Source: Haloferax gibbonsii ATCC 33959 (GTDB lineage Archaea > Halobacteriota > Halobacteria > Halobacteriales > Haloferacaceae). Taken from it: a DNA stretch of 64,000 nt. Positions 61,169 through 64,000 of this stretch are shown piece after piece. The position numbers were made by a program, and so were the translations under genes. The notes beneath the pieces were generated by a model that saw nothing but the letters and a program-made list of their open reading frames with translations, did not search any database and was not told where the DNA came from. The stretch's first letter is position 1; each line of letters starts with the position of its first letter. The stretch covers positions 624,938-688,937 of the forward strand of contig NZ_AOLJ01000011.1 of assembly GCF_000336775.1 (NCBI RefSeq), in the 5' to 3' direction.

Positions 61169-62542
61169 TCAGACGAGCGGTTCGACGAGTTCGCGGCCGG
61201 CTTCGAGGAGCGACGAGACCGCGTCTTCGCTCCCGGCCTCGGCGTAGACGCGCATCTTCGGTTCCGTTCCCGAGGGGCGGACGAGGAGCCACGAGCCGTC
61301 TTCTAAGAGCAGTTTGAAGCCGTCGAGCGTGACGACCTTGGCGATGTCGCGGCCGGCGACCGTCTCGGGGAGCACGTCCTCGAGGTCGTCGATGACGCGC
61401 GCCTTCTCGGAATCGGGGCAGGCGACGCTTATCTTGTCGGCGACGATTTCGCCGTGTTCGGCCTCGATGCGGTCGAGGCGGGCGTCGAAGTCCTCCTCGG
61501 CGGTCGCGGCCGCCGCGAGCAGGCCCATGAGGACGCCGTCCTTCTCGCGGACGTGCCCGCGGACGGAGAAGCCGCCGGACTCCTCGCCGCCCATGAGCGC
61601 GTCGTGCTCGCGCATGCCGTCGGCGACCCACTTGAAGCCGACCGCGGTCTCGAACACCTCCTCGCCGTGGGCCTCGGCGATGCGGTCGATGAGGAACGTG
61701 GTCGAGACGGTCCGGATGGCCGGCCCGGAGTCGGATTCGAGCAGGTAGTCGTAGACGGCGGCGAAAAAGAGGTTCTCGTCGAGGACGCCGCGGTCGGGCG
61801 TGGCGATGCCGATGCGGTCGGCGTCGCCGTCGTTGGCGACCCCGAGGTCCGCGTCGTGTTCGGCCATCGCCTCGGCGAGGCCTTCGAGGTTCTCCGCGGA
61901 GGGCTCCGGCGAGATGCCGCCGAAGTCGGCGTCGCGCTCGCAGCGCAGGCGGACGACCTCCGCGCCGGCGGCTTCGAGCAGCGCGTCGGTGACGCCGCGG
62001 CCGCTGCCGTGCATGGCGTCGTAGACGACCGTGAGGTCCGAGAGGTCGTCGCCGACGAGGTCCATCGCGTGGTCGGCGTGCGGGGAGACCACGTCCACGC
62101 GCTCGATGGTCCCGCGTTCGGACTCCGGCAGGAGGTCCGGTTCGGCGAGTCGCTCGGCGACCGCGTCGGTCACGTCGGGGAGCGCCGGCGCGCCGTCCGA
62201 GGGGATGAACTTCACGCCGTTGTACTCCGGCGGGTTGTGCGAGGCCGTGACCATGAGCGCCCCCGAGAGGCCGCGCTCGGCGATGGCGTAGGCGACGAGC
62301 GGGGTCGGGCAGTCCCGCTCGGGCAGGAGTACGTCGAAACCGTTGCCGGCGACGACCTCGGCGAGCGACTCCGCGAAGCCGGGCGAGGTCTCGCGGGCGT
62401 CGTAGCCGACGAGCACCGGGGCGGTGAAGCCCTCGTCGGCGAGGTAGTCGGCGACGGCCTGTCCGACGACGCGGACGCGGTCGTCGGTGAAGGTGTCCAG
62501 CGTGGCGCGCCACCCGTCGGTCCCGAATGAGATTTCGTCCAT
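61169..62542 (-). CDS. Phosphohexomutase (phosphoglucomutase/phosphomannomutase family)
   Basis: 457 residues with four domains: the phosphoserine loop VTASHNPPEYNG (S101), the Mg site NDGDADRIG, the sugar loop GGEESGG and the phosphate-binding RPSGTEPKMR. It moves phosphate between C1 and C6 of glucose or mannose phosphates (glucosamine phosphate possible). Feeds glycosylation and sugar storage. Converges on the winged-helix gene. Confidence 0.94.
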   Translation of the reverse strand: MDEISFGTDGWRATLDTFTDDRVRVVGQAVADYLADEGFTAPVLVGYDARETSPGFAESLAEVVAGNGFDVLLPERDCPTPLVAYAIAERGLSGALMVTASHNPPEYNGVKFIPSDGAPALPDVTDAVAERLAEPDLLPESERGTIERVDVVSPHADHAMDLVGDDLSDLTVVYDAMHGSGRGVTDALLEAAGAEVVRLRCERDADFGGISPEPSAENLEGLAEAMAEHDADLGVANDGDADRIGIATPDRGVLDENLFFAAVYDYLLESDSGPAIRTVSTTFLIDRIAEAHGEEVFETAVGFKWVADGMREHDALMGGEESGGFSVRGHVREKDGVLMGLLAAAATAEEDFDARLDRIEAEHGEIVADKISVACPDSEKARVIDDLEDVLPETVAGRDIAKVVTLDGFKLLLEDGSWLLVRPSGTEPKMRVYAEAGSEDAVSSLLEAGRELVEPLV

Positions 62543-62655
62543 ACGCGCACCACTCCGCGGCGGGGCAAAAAACTACGTTACGAGCCGACGGGTGCGAGGG
62601 CGTGCCGTGGCGGTCCGGCGAGGGCACAGCCGACCGCGACGCGGCCCCGGTTCGC

Positions 62656-62895
62656 TCACGACTCGACGAGCCGCTGTTTCTCCCGGCGGCGGAGCTGTTT
62701 TATCTCGTACTCCCGGGACATGGCCGCCGACTTCGAGTCGAACTCCTCGACGTGGACGAGTTCGACCGGCGTCCGGCCGCGGGTGTACTTCGCGCCCTCG
62801 CCAGCGTCGTGTTCCGCGACGCGCCGCTCCACGTCGGTCGTGTACCCGGTGTACAGCGAGCCGTCGCTGCACTCGATGACGTAGACGAAGTGCAC
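62656..62895 (-). CDS. GIY-YIG nuclease-domain protein (UPF0213/YhbQ type)
   Basis: 79 residues: FVYVIECSDGSLYTGYTTDVERRVAEHDAG has the Y-V-I / Y-T-G halves of GIY-YIG and the Arg after it, and RGRTPVELVHVEEFDSKSAAMSREYEIKQL carries the conserved Glu. Stand-alone small nucleases of this type are common; substrate unknown. Confidence 0.9.
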   Translation of the reverse strand: MHFVYVIECSDGSLYTGYTTDVERRVAEHDAGEGAKYTRGRTPVELVHVEEFDSKSAAMSREYEIKQLRRREKQRLVES

Positions 62896-62936
62896 GAGAG
62901 AATGGTTCAGGGGCGCGGGTATGAACCCACCGCCCG

Positions 62937-62952
62937 ACCTCGTGCACGAGGT
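62937..62952. terminator. Perfect 16-base palindrome
   Basis: ACCTCGTGCACGAGGT lies between the zinc ribbon gene and the GIY-YIG gene, both read leftwards. It can be a terminator stem or a binding site. The neighbouring GCGGGTATGAACCC is T-arm-like but breaks the TTC-R-A rule, so I do not call a tRNA. Confidence 0.4.
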
Positions 62953-62989
62953 GTTGGCTTCGCGTGGTGGTCTTTTCTCGCTTCAGTGG

Positions 62990-63139
62990 TCATGCGGTGC
63001 GGGCACGCTGCCGAGCGACCTCCGCGATACCCGCGTTCGCCGAGCAGTTGGGACAGGCGAGAACCTGACCGTCCTTGTCGGCGAACACGCGTGCGAAGCG
63101 CTCGGAGACGTGTGACCCGCAGTGGTCACAGACTGGCAT
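62990..63139 (-). CDS. 49-residue zinc-ribbon microprotein (DUF7563-like)
   Basis: MPVCDHCGSHVSERFARVF ... CPNCSANAGI: two CxxC knuckles (C4, C7, C29, C32) hold a zinc. It ends in a basic tail (RQRARTA). The sequence resembles a widespread haloarchaeal family of zinc finger microproteins without known function. ATG at 63139; a longer frame upstream lacks support. Confidence 0.78.
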   Translation of the reverse strand: MPVCDHCGSHVSERFARVFADKDGQVLACPNCSANAGIAEVARQRARTA

Positions 63140-63205
63140 TGTTGCGGTCCGGCAGCCACCAAGCCGGTGTATGACATACAGTACCCCACCCATATGAGGG
63201 CTTCG

Positions 63206-63225
63206 CGCGTGTGCGTACGCACGCG
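63206..63225. terminator. Near-perfect palindrome downstream of larB
   Basis: CGCGTGTGCGTACGCACGCG, with a perfect 12-base core, lies about 40 bases past the larB stop and about 65 bases before the zinc ribbon start. It is most likely the larB terminator stem, or an operator of the microprotein gene. Confidence 0.45.
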
Positions 63226-63263
63226 AAATCGCGCACGACCACGAGGTGGAGAATAACGTCCAG

Positions 63264-64000
63264 TCAGGCGTCGTCGTCGCGGGCGTCCGAGACCGCGCGG
63301 GCGATGAGTCCGGCCTGCGCGCCGGCGATGTAGCCGGCGTCGACGTTCACCGCGGAGAGCACGGTACAGGACTGGAGCATCCCGAGGACGGCCGCCTCGC
63401 CGTCGCCGCCGTGGCCGTAGCCCGTCGAGACGGGCAGTCCGATGACGGGCGTGTCGACGAGGCCGGCGACGACGGTCGGCAGCGCGCCCTCACGGCCGGC
63501 GGCGACGACGACCACGTCGGCCTCGCGGAGCGTGTCGAGGTTGTCGAGCACGCGACCGAGGTGGGCGACCCCCACGTCCTCGATGCGTTCGACGTCCACG
63601 CCCATCTCGCGGAGGACCGCGGCCGCCTCGCCCGCGGCCTCGGCGTCGGAGGTGCCGCCGGTGGCGATGGCGACGGTCGCGTCGAGGTCGGGGCGCTCGA
63701 AGTCCGGCGCGGCCGCGACGACGGTCTTCGCCCGGGCGTCGCGGTCGATATCGGCGTCCGGGAGGGCGTCGGCGACGGCCTCCGCGTGAGCGGTGTCGGC
63801 CCGGGTGACGAGCGCCCGACCGCTCGTTTCGACCGCCGCGACGGCCAGCGTCGCCGTCTCGTCGGGCGTCTTCCCCTCCGCGAGAATCGCTTCGGGGACG
63901 CCGCGCCGCGTCTCTCGGGCGGCGTCGAACCGTCCCGCGTCGGTCGTCGCGTAGCCGGAGAGTCGTACCTCCGCCTCGGCGGGCGAGAGCGAACCGTCCG
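63264..64000 (-). CDS. larB: LarB-like (PurE-related) protein, 5' end outside window
   Basis: The minus-strand frame stays open from 63264 to the right edge (about 245 codons); an ATG at 63605 is internal. Reading from the edge, ETRRGVPEAILAEGKTPDE is the LarB N-terminal signature, followed by the PurE-like domain (VAIATGGTSDAEAAGEAAAVL, VVVAAGREGALPTVVAGL, PVIGLPVSTGYG). LarB carboxylates and hydrolyses nicotinic acid adenine dinucleotide to begin the nickel-pincer cofactor of lactate racemase. Only the first residues are missing. Confidence 0.9.
   Translation of the reverse strand, partial: DGSLSPAEAEVRLSGYATTDAGRFDAARETRRGVPEAILAEGKTPDETATLAVAAVETSGRALVTRADTAHAEAVADALPDADIDRDARAKTVVAAAPDFERPDLDATVAIATGGTSDAEAAGEAAAVLREMGVDVERIEDVGVAHLGRVLDNLDTLREADVVVVAAGREGALPTVVAGLVDTPVIGLPVSTGYGHGGDGEAAVLGMLQSCTVLSAVNVDAGYIAGAQAGLIARAVSDARDDDA

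Noticed and set aside
62906-62975. tRNA-like stretch with GGGTTCATACCCGC and a possible anticodon arm
   Set aside because: The T loop would read TTCATAC, lacking A58, the hairpin ACCTCGTGCACGAGGT leaves no seven-base loop, and no acceptor or D stem can be drawn.

Overview
The window is a GC-rich chromosomal segment of a halophilic archaeon, almost certainly Haloferax. Evidence from the sequence: strong G/C at third codon positions, very acidic predicted proteins, archaeal promoters (TTTATA/TTTAAA boxes 25-35 bases before short-leader or leaderless starts), an archaeal replication set (MCM, RFC small subunit), a TFB general transcription factor, Trm1, an M29 peptidase, and a 66-residue ubiquitin-like protein that from memory is near-identical to Haloferax volcanii SAMP2. 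The order SAMP2, rfcS, alaS, mcm, minD, TFB, prs, trm1, glnA also fits my memory of the H. volcanii main chromosome. It is dense core chromosome (about 68 protein genes, 2 tRNAs); I see no insertion sequence, CRISPR array, prophage or intein.

Layout. 1-7.4 kb: tRNA-His with a peculiar downstream repeat region, a CinA-type protein, an S2P/CBS protease, a cupin, a Ski2-like helicase, an SLC13/TrkA-C transporter, tRNA-Pro with a second repeat hairpin. 7.5-17.2 kb: membrane spermidine-synthase-like protein, a Cas4-like protein without nuclease residues, TsaC, a glutaredoxin/peroxiredoxin-like pair, CNNM/CorC, a PiT permease, a membrane-anchored HTH regulator, a phosphodiesterase. 17.3-30.7 kb: CDF transporter, threonine aldolase, M29 aminopeptidase, a divergent Lrp/glnA pair with a palindrome between them, PAP2 and BrkB membrane proteins, Trm1, a SWIM protein, prs, a UDG, HIT.

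30.8-41.8 kb holds the region I find most intriguing: two MinD/ParA-type proteins (one with an intact deviant Walker A, one without its lysines) on either side of a TFB gene. The intact one ends a five-gene run of otherwise unrecognised proteins, including a coiled-coil protein and a protein with a repetitive acidic linker. A Tat lipoprotein, MCM and an unknown protein follow.

41.9-49.9 kb: a complete biotin ECF transporter (bioY-bioM-bioN) behind a textbook BirA-type operator, a fused cytochrome-b/HdrD-like oxidoreductase, an L-lactate dehydrogenase (Gln, not Arg, at the specificity position), ferritin-like, VOC, a Sulfolobus-type ferredoxin and a PGF-CTERM surface protein. 50-64 kb: acyl-CoA dehydrogenase, glutamine amidotransferase, an alpha/beta hydrolase lacking its serine, AlaRS, TspO, a GAF-GAF-PAS histidine kinase, RFC small subunit, SAMP2 with a downstream GNAT, a DUF7344-like regulator, phosphohexomutase, GIY-YIG, a zinc ribbon microprotein and the 3' part of larB running off the right edge.
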